64,000 bases of DNA from Ideonella_A sakaiensis_A (GTDB taxonomy: Bacteria > Pseudomonadota > Gammaproteobacteria > Burkholderiales > Burkholderiaceae_C). Location: the NCBI RefSeq assembly GCF_048320135.1, contig NZ_CP182947.1, positions 1,674,001 through 1,738,000 of the forward strand, in the 5' to 3' direction. Numbering within the stretch: the stretch's first letter is position 1; each line of letters begins with the position of its first letter. Below are positions 17,514 to 24,766 of this stretch, piece after piece. The position numbers were made by a program, and so were the translations under genes. Under the pieces are notes generated by a model that worked only from the letters and a program-made list of their open reading frames with translations, was not told the origin of the DNA and did not search any database.

Positions 17514-17807
17514 TCAATGTCGATCATTCCAGTAGCCGGGTTTGCGGCGATGGCTGGCTACCGCAATGACCCGAAGCTGGCCGCCGCCGACGCGATAAAT
17601 CAGCGAAACATGGAACCGGCGCAATGGCCAGGCCCGAGTACCATGACCAGACGGTGATCCGAGACCGGGCAAGTCAGCGAGCAAGCTCAAGGCCCGAGCC
17701 ATTTCGCGCTGCAGACCGATGGCCGCGTCGATGGCATTGTGGGCAACATACCAATCGATGGCCTGTCGAACATCGGCCATCGCATCGGCGCTGACACTGA
17801 CGATCAC
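17514..17807 (-). CDS. RelE/ParE family toxin
   Basis: A 97-residue protein of the type II toxin superfamily RelE/ParE. The helix-turn part DVRQAIDWYVAHNAIDAA is followed by the strand-rich half LPGLGSPSGHGTRAWPLRRF, then FHVSLIYRVGGGQLRVIAVA and a final SHRRKPGYW. That C-terminal pattern (Arg, basic tail, GYW) is common in ParE/RelE toxins paired with addiction-module antitoxins. The start is a GTG that overlaps the antitoxin stop codon (GTGA), so the toxin is translationally coupled to its antitoxin. It could act on mRNA at the ribosome (RelE-like) or on gyrase (ParE-like); sequence alone does not decide. Confidence 0.82.
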   Translation of the reverse strand: MIVSVSADAMADVRQAIDWYVAHNAIDAAIGLQREMARALSLLADLPGLGSPSGHGTRAWPLRRFHVSLIYRVGGGQLRVIAVASHRRKPGYWNDRH

Positions 17808-18046
17808 TTGGACGGGCGTGCCTTGTCAAGGTATGCAGCCAGCTCCTCCATCGCCGCATCCGCTGGAACGAAGCGTGTGCGACCCGCGTCCATTTCCGCC
17901 ACCCGCCGGGCAATCTCGGCATCCCATTCGGTTGGCAATGCGGGCGCAGGGCTCAACGTGGCGGCCAGCTTTTCGATGAGTGCGACGCGCTCTTCCTCGG
18001 AGAGCTTCAACGCTTGCGCTTCGACTGATTCAAGGGAACTCGACAT
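17804..18046 (-). CDS. Addiction-module antitoxin
   Basis: An 80-residue acidic protein of the putative addiction module component family. It contains LKLSEEERVALIEKLAATL, the hallmark helix of this family, then LPTEWDAEIARRVAEMDAGR and a C-terminal toxin-binding tail ending AYLDKARPSK. The ATG at 18044-18046 is preferred because a strong ribosome-binding site (AAGGAG) lies 8 bp upstream; an ATG five codons earlier overlaps that site. It precedes the GTG-started toxin with a 4-bp overlap. Such antitoxins usually repress their own promoter with the toxin. Confidence 0.8.
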   Translation of the reverse strand: MSSSLESVEAQALKLSEEERVALIEKLAATLSPAPALPTEWDAEIARRVAEMDAGRTRFVPADAAMEELAAYLDKARPSK

Positions 18047-18149
18047 CAGCAACTCCTTCATCGAATCGACGTAGTTTAGTCCGGTCATTGCCCATGGAAG
18101 AACTGGACCCGATCCCCCTGAGCGCCATGCAAGCCGTCGCGGCGCAACC

Positions 18150-18980
18150 TCAATCGGTCGACGGGCGAATACTGGTGCGCCAGAAATTGTCGGATTGCAT
18201 GTTGTCAGGAGCGGATCGCAACACGTCTGGCCGCGCACGGTACAAGTCGTCCAGCAACTGACTGTCGACCTGGTTGACCAGTAGATCAAATTTGATCCGA
18301 CCATCCCTCAGCCCGATCACCCGGTCCGCCAGCTGCGGCAGCAGCGCCGGGCTGTGCACGACGGTGATCAGCGTCGCGCTGCCGGCCGCATCGACGAGCA
18401 GGCTGCAGATCTCGGTGGCGGCCTGCGGGTCGAGGCTGGCGGTCGGCTCGTCGGCGAGGATCAGCCGCGGCCGCTGCAGCAGCATCCGCGCGACCGCGAG
18501 TTTCTGCCGCTCGCCACCGGACAGGCGGTCGGCCCGGGTTGCCGCCAGCGCCAGCAGGCCGACCCGCTGCAGCGCTGCCTCGGCCGCGGCGATGTCGGCC
18601 GGCGGGTAAATCCGCGCCCAGCTGCGCCAGCCCGGCACGCGGTGCAGCGCGCCGATCAGCACGTTCTCCAGTGCACTGAGCCGCGCAACCAGGTGCAGGC
18701 CCTGCATCACATGGCCGATTTCCGACCGCAGCGCCCGCAACGCCGCGCCGCGCAACGCGCCGAGCGGCCGGCCGAGCACCTGCAGTTCGCCTTCTTCGGC
18801 ACGGCCGAGCCCGTTCAGGCAGCGCAGCAGCGTCGACTTGCCAGCGCCGTTCGGCCCGATCAGGCCGACCCGCTCGCCGGCGGTGATTTGGAGCTCATCG
18901 ATGGCCAGCGTCTCGCGGCCGCCGCGCCGGCAGCGCAATCCGCTGATCGCCACCGCGGGCTGGTCGGTCGGCGCAGTCAC
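18150..18980 (-). CDS. phnC: Phosphonate/phosphite-type ABC transporter ATP-binding protein
   Basis: The ATPase of a PhnCDE-type importer, 276 residues. Walker A is GPNGAGKSTLLRCLNGL, the signature is LSGGERQKLAVARML, and Walker B is LILADEPTASLDPQ; the switch His is in TVVHSPALL. The start is a GTG that overlaps the phnE stop (GTGA), since no ATG fits. The last 30 or so residues after the usual C-terminal DDLYR look unlike the family and end close to the toxin-antitoxin module, so the natural C-terminus may have been replaced when that module arrived. It is the last gene of iclR-phnD-phnE-phnC. Confidence 0.85.
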   Translation of the reverse strand: MTAPTDQPAVAISGLRCRRGGRETLAIDELQITAGERVGLIGPNGAGKSTLLRCLNGLGRAEEGELQVLGRPLGALRGAALRALRSEIGHVMQGLHLVARLSALENVLIGALHRVPGWRSWARIYPPADIAAAEAALQRVGLLALAATRADRLSGGERQKLAVARMLLQRPRLILADEPTASLDPQAATEICSLLVDAAGSATLITVVHSPALLPQLADRVIGLRDGRIKFDLLVNQVDSQLLDDLYRARPDVLRSAPDNMQSDNFWRTSIRPSTD

Positions 18981-19864
18981 AGCAGCGCCCGCCTGATCCT
19001 GCCGCTGATCGCGTCGAAGACCATCACCATCGCGATCACGACGATCAATATCGTTGCCAGCCGGCCCCACTGGAACAGCGCAGTCGCCTCGGAGATCAGC
19101 AGGCCGAGGCCGCCGGCGCCGATCAGGCCGAGGATCGTCGAATCGCGGATGTTGTATTCCCAGATATAGAGGTGGCTGGAGACAAATTGCGGCAACACCG
19201 CCGGCCAGATCGCCTGGAAAAAGACCTGTACCGGGCCGGCGCCGACCGCCTGCACCGCCTCGACCGCAGCCATGTCGAGTGTCTCGATCGATTCGGCGTA
19301 CAGCTTGCCGTAGGTGCCCATCGAATGCAGCGCAATTGCCAGGATGCCGGCGGTCGGCCCGAGCCCGACGATGCCGACCAGCACCAGCCCGAACACCAGC
19401 GTGTGCACCGCGCGGGTCACGTTCAGCACGCCACGCGCGAGCCAGGCCAGCGGCGGTGGCGCGCGCAGGTTGCGCGCCGCGAGCACGCCGAACGGCAATG
19501 CCAGCAGCGCCGCCAGCAGCGAACCGAGGGTTGCGATCTGCAGCGTCGTCCAGCTCGCCCGGCCGAGCGCAGCAAGAAAGTTGCGCTCCGATTCGCGGCG
19601 GTCCTCGACGCGCAGCAGCGTGCCGTCGTCGCTGCGGAATTCGAGCTGCGGGTCACCGAACCAGACATCGACAAAACTCGGCCGCGAAAATTCGCCGACC
19701 GATTTGACGAGGTTGGCCCAGGGGTTGCGCCCGATCGACAACTCGCCGGCGCTCCACAGCGTTGCAAAACAGAGGCCGACCAGCAGCGCATAGGCGGCGG
19801 CCAGCGCCAGAAAACGCAGCCGGCCGGGCAGCGCCGGCAGCCGATACGCAAGCGCGCCGATCAT
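18977..19864 (-). CDS. phnE: Phosphonate/phosphite-type ABC transporter permease
   Basis: An inner-membrane permease of 295 residues with about six membrane helices. The first helix is FLALAAAYALLVGLCFATLW. The family-specific region is present: LQIATLGSLLAALLALPFG, LNVTRAVHTLVFGLVLVGIV and the EAA-loop equivalent EAVQAVGAGPVQVFFQAIWP. The segment SSHLYIWEYNIRDSTILGLI is highly characteristic of PhnE. The ATG at 19862-19864 gives a sensible short N-terminus; a longer open frame upstream overlaps phnD and looks like shadow sequence. phnC follows with a 4-bp overlap. Confidence 0.9.
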   Translation of the reverse strand: MIGALAYRLPALPGRLRFLALAAAYALLVGLCFATLWSAGELSIGRNPWANLVKSVGEFSRPSFVDVWFGDPQLEFRSDDGTLLRVEDRRESERNFLAALGRASWTTLQIATLGSLLAALLALPFGVLAARNLRAPPPLAWLARGVLNVTRAVHTLVFGLVLVGIVGLGPTAGILAIALHSMGTYGKLYAESIETLDMAAVEAVQAVGAGPVQVFFQAIWPAVLPQFVSSHLYIWEYNIRDSTILGLIGAGGLGLLISEATALFQWGRLATILIVVIAMVMVFDAISGRIRRALL

Positions 19865-19898
19865 CGATTGGCCCCGCTGCCGCCGCGCGGCAAGCGGT

Positions 19899-20765
19899 TC
19901 ATTGCGGCACCAGCTTGCCGGTCGCCAGCCCCGCGTCGCGGATCGGCTTGTAATAGCTGTTGTCCTTGTCGACAAAGCCGGTGTAGTTCGGCGGCAGCAG
20001 ATCGGGCCGCGTCTTCAGCAATGGGCCGATGTCGGCCAGCGCCGAACGCAGCTTCGCGACCAGCGCGGCATCCTGCGCCAGCTGCTTGCCGAGGGCAAAG
20101 GCATCGTTCGGCAGCGGCGGCGAGGTCCAGATGATCTTCGACTGTTCCGGCTTCAGCAGCCCCTGCGCAATCATCGCGTCGCGGTTGCGGTTGTAGTCGG
20201 CGCCGGCATCGAGCACGCCGGCTGCCACCTGGGTCTCGATCGCCTGGTGCTTGGTGTGCAGCACCTTGCCGAAGAATCGCTCCGGGTCGATGCCCTGCTG
20301 CTGGAAATGGTGCAGCGGAATCAGGTAGCCGGAGGTCGATCCCTTGTCGCCGAAGGCGAAGGTCTTGCCTTTCAGGTCGGCGACGCTGCGGATGCCGGAA
20401 GTCGGATGGGTGACGATGATCGCGACATATTCCGGCTTGCCCTGGTACAGGATCGTCGAGACGACTTGCGCGCCGGCCGCATGGTTGGCCAGCACATAAC
20501 CCCACGGGCCCATCAACGCCATGTCGGTTTCGCCATTCGCCAGCGATTTCGCGAGGCCCTCCCAGCTGTCGACGGTGCGCAGCTGCACCGGGCGGCCGAG
20601 CCGCTCGGCCAGGTAGGCGGCCAGCGGACGGTAGGTCGCATCGTTGCGCTCCTTGTCGGGCTGGAACAGGCCGACGCCGAATTTCAACGGTTCAACGGCA
20701 AAAACGGCACCGGCGCCCAGCGTCAGACAGGCGGCAAGCAGCAACGAGCGCAACATCAACTTCAT
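19899..20765 (-). CDS. phnD: Phosphonate/phosphite-type ABC transporter substrate-binding protein
   Basis: A periplasmic binding protein of 288 residues. The signal peptide is MKLMLRSLLLAACLTLGAGA (cleavage near AVFA). The mature protein has LKFGVGLFQPDKERNDATYR, DMALMGPWGYVLANHAAGAQ, FAFGDKGSTSGYLIPLHHF and GVLDAGADYNRNRD, all typical of the PhnD/PtxB family. It probably binds a phosphonate, phosphite or similar anion; no C-P lyase or phosphite dehydrogenase gene is in the window, so the ligand is open. The ATG at 20763-20765 has a ribosome-binding site (GGAG) upstream. An iclR gene lies upstream on the same strand. Confidence 0.88.
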   Translation of the reverse strand: MKLMLRSLLLAACLTLGAGAVFAVEPLKFGVGLFQPDKERNDATYRPLAAYLAERLGRPVQLRTVDSWEGLAKSLANGETDMALMGPWGYVLANHAAGAQVVSTILYQGKPEYVAIIVTHPTSGIRSVADLKGKTFAFGDKGSTSGYLIPLHHFQQQGIDPERFFGKVLHTKHQAIETQVAAGVLDAGADYNRNRDAMIAQGLLKPEQSKIIWTSPPLPNDAFALGKQLAQDAALVAKLRSALADIGPLLKTRPDLLPPNYTGFVDKDNSYYKPIRDAGLATGKLVPQ

Positions 20766-20868
20766 CCCAGGCTCCAGGACAGATGGAAAAGACAACGGAA
20801 GGCCGGCGCGGCCATGCCGCTTGGTCGCGCGCCGGCGCGGATTCTTTCAGAACCGCCGGCAGGGCCGG

Positions 20869-21684
20869 TCAGCGGCGCAATGGGTGCGCGCCAAGCCCGT
20901 GCGCGATCCGCTCGGCAGCGTCGCGAACCGCCAGCGCGGTCGGCGAATCCCAGTCTGCCGAGACCTGGTCCTGGTGGCCGAGCGCGGTGATCACGATCGC
21001 CGGCACGCCCTCGTGGTCGAGTGCGGCGGCGCTGAAGGCATTGACGCCGGGCATCGGCCGGCCGGCGGCGCGGCAGACGCCGTGGGCGCGCATCTCGGCG
21101 ACGATCTCGCGCAATTCGGCGTCATCGGCAGCCAATGATCGCGCCGGCGCCGCGCCGGGCGGATCACCGAGCGCAGCACCCATCGCCTGCTCGAGCTGGT
21201 GCCGCGGCAACCAGGCGGCAAACGCGCGGCCGGTTGCCGTGCCGAGGATCGACATCACGGTGCCGGCGCGCATGCTGACGTGCAGCGGCTGCCGGGCATC
21301 GATCATCCGGACCACCGTCGGGCCGAAATTGCCCCACACCGCCAATGCCACCGCCAGGCCGCTGGAGTTGGCCAGTTGCTCGGCGATCGGCAATGCCACC
21401 TTCAGCGGGTCGAGCTGCACCAGGCAGGTCAGGCCCAGTTGCAAAGCAGCCGGACCCAGTGCGTAATGGCCACTGGTGGCGTCCTGCTCGATCAGGCGCA
21501 GCCGGCCGAAACTGACCAGATAAGGATGGGCCCGCGATGCCGACAACCCGGCCTCGGCCGCCAGGTCCTTCAGGCTCATCGGCAGCCGGCTGGCAGCCAA
21601 TGCAAGCAGCAGCCGGCCGCCGACCTCGATCGACTGCACCGCCCGCTGCCCCTTGTCCTCTTTATCGTGCTGTTCGCTGTCCAC
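20869..21684 (-). CDS. IclR family transcriptional regulator
   Basis: A 271-residue regulator with an N-terminal winged helix (RLPMSLKDLAAEAGLSASRA) and a C-terminal ligand-binding domain (VMSILGTATGRAFAAWLP, with GVNAFSAAALDHEGVPAIVI). The GTG at 21682-21684 is preferred because GGAGG (complement of 21693-21697) lies 8 bp upstream; a TTG at 21738 would add 18 residues but lies inside the operator region. It is divergent from the MBL-hmgA-fahA operon, and its position plus the dyads between them make it the likely local regulator. It is followed 103 bp downstream by phnD. The inducer is unknown; an aromatic pathway intermediate such as homogentisate is a reasonable guess. Confidence 0.85.
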   Translation of the reverse strand: MDSEQHDKEDKGQRAVQSIEVGGRLLLALAASRLPMSLKDLAAEAGLSASRAHPYLVSFGRLRLIEQDATSGHYALGPAALQLGLTCLVQLDPLKVALPIAEQLANSSGLAVALAVWGNFGPTVVRMIDARQPLHVSMRAGTVMSILGTATGRAFAAWLPRHQLEQAMGAALGDPPGAAPARSLAADDAELREIVAEMRAHGVCRAAGRPMPGVNAFSAAALDHEGVPAIVITALGHQDQVSADWDSPTALAVRDAAERIAHGLGAHPLRR

Positions 21685-21716
21685 GCCGATCGCCTCCGCC
21701 ACCAGTTTGCCCCACA

Positions 21717-21760
21717 CAAATCGATTTGACAATGGCAAATCACGTTTGTATCATGCAAAT
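21717..21760 (+). promoter_or_regulatory. Promoter and twin operators for the homogentisate operon
   Basis: TTGACA (21726-21731) and TATCAT (21749-21754) are 17 bp apart, a near-consensus sigma-70 promoter reading rightward. Two dyads of form TTTG-N7-CAAA lie at 21725-21739 and 21745-21759, exactly 20 bp apart, one over the -35 and the other over the -10. A perfect 12-bp palindrome CAAATCGATTTG (21717-21728) overlaps the first. The 15-bp dyad size fits IclR-family operators, so occupation by the adjacent regulator should block RNA polymerase. Confidence 0.75.
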
Positions 21761-21835
21761 AAGTTTGGATTAAACGAATCCAGTCGCTGGCCTTCTTCAG
21801 GCACGCGCTTCACCACTCCACCGGGACAACACGCC

Positions 21836-22789
21836 ATGAGCAAAGCCTTTGCATCGCAAGCCGACCTCGAGGTCAAGCAGGTCAGCTTCACGAAGCTGTC
21901 CGACAACGCCTATGCCTATACCGCCGAAGGCGATCCGAATACCGGCGTGATCATCGGCGACGACGCGGTGATGGTGATCGACACCCAGGCGACGCCGGTG
22001 ATGGCGCAGGACGTGATCCGCCGCATTCGCGAAGTGACCGACAAGCCGATCAAATATGTCGTGCTGAGCCACTACCACGCAGTGCGCGTACTCGGCGCCA
22101 GCGCCTACCAGCCGCAGCAGATCATCTCCAGCCAGGACACCTGGGAGCTGATCGTCGAGCGCGGCGAGCAGGACAAGGCGAGCGAAATCGGCCGCTTCCC
22201 GCGCCTTTTCAACGCGGTCGAGTCGGTGCCTCCCGGCATGACCTGGCCGACGATGACCTTCGTCGGCAAGATGACGGTCTGGCTCGGCAAGCTCGAGGTG
22301 CAGCTGCTGCAGCTTGGCCGCGGCCACACGAAGGGCGATACCGTCGCCTGGCTGCCCGAGCAGAAGATCCTGTTCAGCGGCGACCTGGTCGAATTCGACG
22401 CGACGCCGTATGCCGGCGATGCCTATTTCAAGGACTGGCCGGCAACGCTGGATCGGCTTTCGGAACTGAAGCCGAAAGCGCTGGTACCGGGCCGCGGCCC
22501 GGCGCTGACGACACCGGAGTCGGTGGCGCAGGGCCTGGCCGGCACCCGCGACTTCATCGCCGCGGTGCACGACAGCGTGCAGCAGGGTGTCGCCGCCGGC
22601 AAGGACCTGAACCTCGTCTACAAGGAGACGATGGCGCGGCTGAAGCCGAAATTCGGCCACTGGGTCATCTTCGACCACTGCATGCCGTTCGACGTGACAC
22701 GCTGCTACGACGAGGTCTCGGGTTATCCGGATCCGCGGATCTGGACCGCCGAACGCGACATCGAGATGTGGAAGACGCTGGAAAGCTGA
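21836..22789 (+). CDS. MBL-fold protein of the homogentisate cluster
   Basis: A 317-residue metallo-beta-lactamase-fold protein. The fold is clear: DNAYAYTAEGDPNTGVIIGD, VMVIDTQATPVMAQDV, a first metal block at about residue 79, GRGHTKGDTVAWLP and ILFSGDLVEFDATPY. The usual HxHxDH motif reads HYHAVR, so the Asp and third His are lost, and the late His normally in PGHG is Arg (PGRGP). At most part of a dinuclear site could remain, so a hydrolase function is doubtful. It is the first gene of a rightward operon with a FAD monooxygenase, DUF2783, hmgA and fahA. The ATG at 21836 is chosen because it lies after the promoter; an earlier in-frame start overlaps iclR. Confidence 0.83.
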   Translation: MSKAFASQADLEVKQVSFTKLSDNAYAYTAEGDPNTGVIIGDDAVMVIDTQATPVMAQDVIRRIREVTDKPIKYVVLSHYHAVRVLGASAYQPQQIISSQDTWELIVERGEQDKASEIGRFPRLFNAVESVPPGMTWPTMTFVGKMTVWLGKLEVQLLQLGRGHTKGDTVAWLPEQKILFSGDLVEFDATPYAGDAYFKDWPATLDRLSELKPKALVPGRGPALTTPESVAQGLAGTRDFIAAVHDSVQQGVAAGKDLNLVYKETMARLKPKFGHWVIFDHCMPFDVTRCYDEVSGYPDPRIWTAERDIEMWKTLES

Positions 22790-22802
22790 CAGGAGGCGCC
22801 CC

Positions 22803-24422
22803 GTGGCCGCTGCGATCGACTACCAGCAACTCGTCTTCGAATACCGGCATTGCGCCGACCAGGATGCGGCCAGGCCGGTGCGCCATCCGGTGGTTGTCGT
22901 CGGCGCAGGCCCGGTCGGCCTGAGCCTGGCGATCGACCTCGCGCAGCAGGGCATCCGCGTGCTGCTGCTCGACAACGACGACCGGCTGTCGACCGGATCG
23001 CGCGCAATCTGTTTTGCCAAGCGCACGCTGGAGATCTTCGACCGCCTCGGCTGCGGCGACGTGATGGTCGACAAGGGCGTGTCGTGGAATGTCGGCAAGG
23101 TATTTTTCCGCGACGAGCTGATCTTCCCGTTCAACCTGCTGCCCGAGCCGGGGCACGAGCGCCCGGCCTTCATCAACCTGCAGCAGTATTACGTCGAGGG
23201 TTATCTTGCCGAACGCGCGGCGCAGCTGCCGAATATCGAGATCCGCTGGAAAAATGCCGTCGTCGGCATCGAGCAGCACGACGACCACGCGCTGCTCGAG
23301 GTCGAGACGCCGGACGGCAACTACCGCATCGAGGCTGGCTACGTCGCCGCCTGCGACGGCGCACGTTCGGCGCTGCGCCGCCTGCTCGGCCAGGAAAGCC
23401 ACGGCCGCAGCTTCAAGGACCGCTTCCTGATCGCCGACGTCAAGATGAAGGCGCCGTTTCCAGCCGAGCGCTGGTTCTGGTTCGACCCGCCGTTCCACCG
23501 CAACCAGAGCGTGCTGCTGCACATGCAGCCCGACGATGTCTGGCGCATCGATTTCCAGCTCGGCTGGGATGCCGATCCGGACGAGGCAAAAAAACCCGAG
23601 AACATCGTCCCGCGGGTGCGTGCGCTGCTCGGTGAGGATGCCCGTTTCGAACTCGAATGGGCCAGCGTCTATACCTTCTCGTGCCTGCGGATGGACTCGT
23701 TCTGCCACGGCCGGGTGCTGTTTGCCGGCGATTCGGCGCATGGCGTCTCGCCGTTCGGCGCACGCGGCGCGAATTCCGGCGTGCAGGATGCCGAGAACCT
23801 GGCCTGGAAGCTCGCTTTGGTGCTGCGCGGCAAGGCGCCGCAGCGGCTGCTTGCGAGTTATGGCAGCGAGCGCGAATATGCGGCCGACGAAAATATCCTG
23901 AATTCGACCCGCGCGACCGATTTCATCTCGCCGAAAAGCGAGATCAGCCGGCTGTTCCGCGATGCGACGCTCGACCTGGCGCGCGATTTCGCCTTTGCCC
24001 GCGCGCTCGTCAACAGCGGCCGGCTGTCGGTACCGGCGACGCTGCGCGAGTCGCCGCTGAATACGCCGGATACCGACGACTTCGCCGGCCGCATGGTCCC
24101 CGGCGCGCCGGCCGCCGATGCGCCGCTCGACGGCGAGCCGCGCTGGCTGCTGCGCCGCCTGCCGTGTGACGGCCGCTTCAGCGTGCTGCTGTTCGACGGT
24201 GCCGACAGCGCAGCGCTGCGCCGCGAGATCGAGGCCGGTGCCGAAGGGCTGGCCGAGGTCGAGGTGGTTATCGTGCCGGCCGACGGCGTGCTCGCCGAAC
24301 GTTACGACGCCCGCCCCGGCACCGCCTACCTGCTGCGGCCGGACCACCATGTCTGTGCACGCTGGCGCCAGCCGAAAGCCGCGCTGCTTGCCGCCGCGCT
24401 GCGCCGCGCACTGGCGCTCTGA
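22803..24422 (+). CDS. FAD-dependent aromatic monooxygenase
   Basis: A 539-residue flavoprotein hydroxylase of the PheA/MhpA (group A) family. The FAD-binding motif VVVGAGPVGLSLAIDLAQQG is at about residues 30-50, followed by the RAICFAKRTLEIFDRLG substrate-domain segment. The DG motif is CDGARSALRRLLGQ and the second FAD motif is VLFAGDSAHGVSPFGARGAN. A C-terminal thioredoxin-like domain begins near residue 410. The start is a GTG with a perfect GGAGG site upstream; no ATG fits. Its position before hmgA and fahA suggests that it hydroxylates a phenylacetate-type compound to homogentisate, as 3-hydroxyphenylacetate 6-hydroxylases do, but the exact substrate is inferred. Confidence 0.85.
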   Translation: MAAAIDYQQLVFEYRHCADQDAARPVRHPVVVVGAGPVGLSLAIDLAQQGIRVLLLDNDDRLSTGSRAICFAKRTLEIFDRLGCGDVMVDKGVSWNVGKVFFRDELIFPFNLLPEPGHERPAFINLQQYYVEGYLAERAAQLPNIEIRWKNAVVGIEQHDDHALLEVETPDGNYRIEAGYVAACDGARSALRRLLGQESHGRSFKDRFLIADVKMKAPFPAERWFWFDPPFHRNQSVLLHMQPDDVWRIDFQLGWDADPDEAKKPENIVPRVRALLGEDARFELEWASVYTFSCLRMDSFCHGRVLFAGDSAHGVSPFGARGANSGVQDAENLAWKLALVLRGKAPQRLLASYGSEREYAADENILNSTRATDFISPKSEISRLFRDATLDLARDFAFARALVNSGRLSVPATLRESPLNTPDTDDFAGRMVPGAPAADAPLDGEPRWLLRRLPCDGRFSVLLFDGADSAALRREIEAGAEGLAEVEVVIVPADGVLAERYDARPGTAYLLRPDHHVCARWRQPKAALLAAALRRALAL

Positions 24423-24447
24423 CATGAACAGCAAGCGATGCAAATTT

Positions 24448-24516
24448 TGTGGGAGGGGCTTCAGCCCCGATTCGGACAGCGCCGCACCGCAAATCGGGGC
24501 TGAAGCCCCTCCTACA
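24448..24516. repeat. REP-like palindromic repeat pair
   Basis: Two nearly identical arms face each other: GGGAGGGGCTTCAGCCCCGA (24451-24470) and its inverse TCGGGGCTGAAGCCCC (24494-24509), with 23 bp between. Each arm also contains its own small palindrome GGGGCTTCAGCCCC. Single copies of the same sequence recur at 27495-27523 and 28154-28182. It lies between the FAD monooxygenase and DUF2783 genes and can form a long hairpin in the operon mRNA. Confidence 0.8.
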
Positions 24517-24539
24517 TGCGCCTTGAAAGACCCCGCGCC

Positions 24540-24752
24540 ATGCCCCTGATCACGACACCGAATATCGAACGCCCCGACGATTTCTACGAGGCGCTGATCG
24601 ATGCCCACCGCGACCTCGGCACCGAACAAAGCCATGCGATGAACGCCCGGCTGGTGCTGCTGCTGGCCAACCACATCGGCGACCTCGCGGTGCTGCGCGA
24701 GGCGCTGGCGGCAGCACGTGCCAGCGACACATCCAACGCGACGACTTCCTGA
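24540..24752 (+). CDS. DUF2783 domain protein
   Basis: A 70-residue protein of the DUF2783 family, seen in homogentisate and related aromatic-degradation clusters of betaproteobacteria. The typical pattern is present: the N-terminal NIERPDDFYEALIDAHRDLG and the central EQSHAMNARLVLLLANHIGD. It is helical and acidic with no catalytic motif, so a partner or stabilising role for the neighbouring enzymes is the usual guess. The ATG at 24540 is preferred because the alternative upstream ATG falls inside the repeat hairpin. hmgA starts 14 bp downstream. Confidence 0.82.
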   Translation: MPLITTPNIERPDDFYEALIDAHRDLGTEQSHAMNARLVLLLANHIGDLAVLREALAAARASDTSNATTS

Positions 24753-24766
24753 GACAAGACACCACC

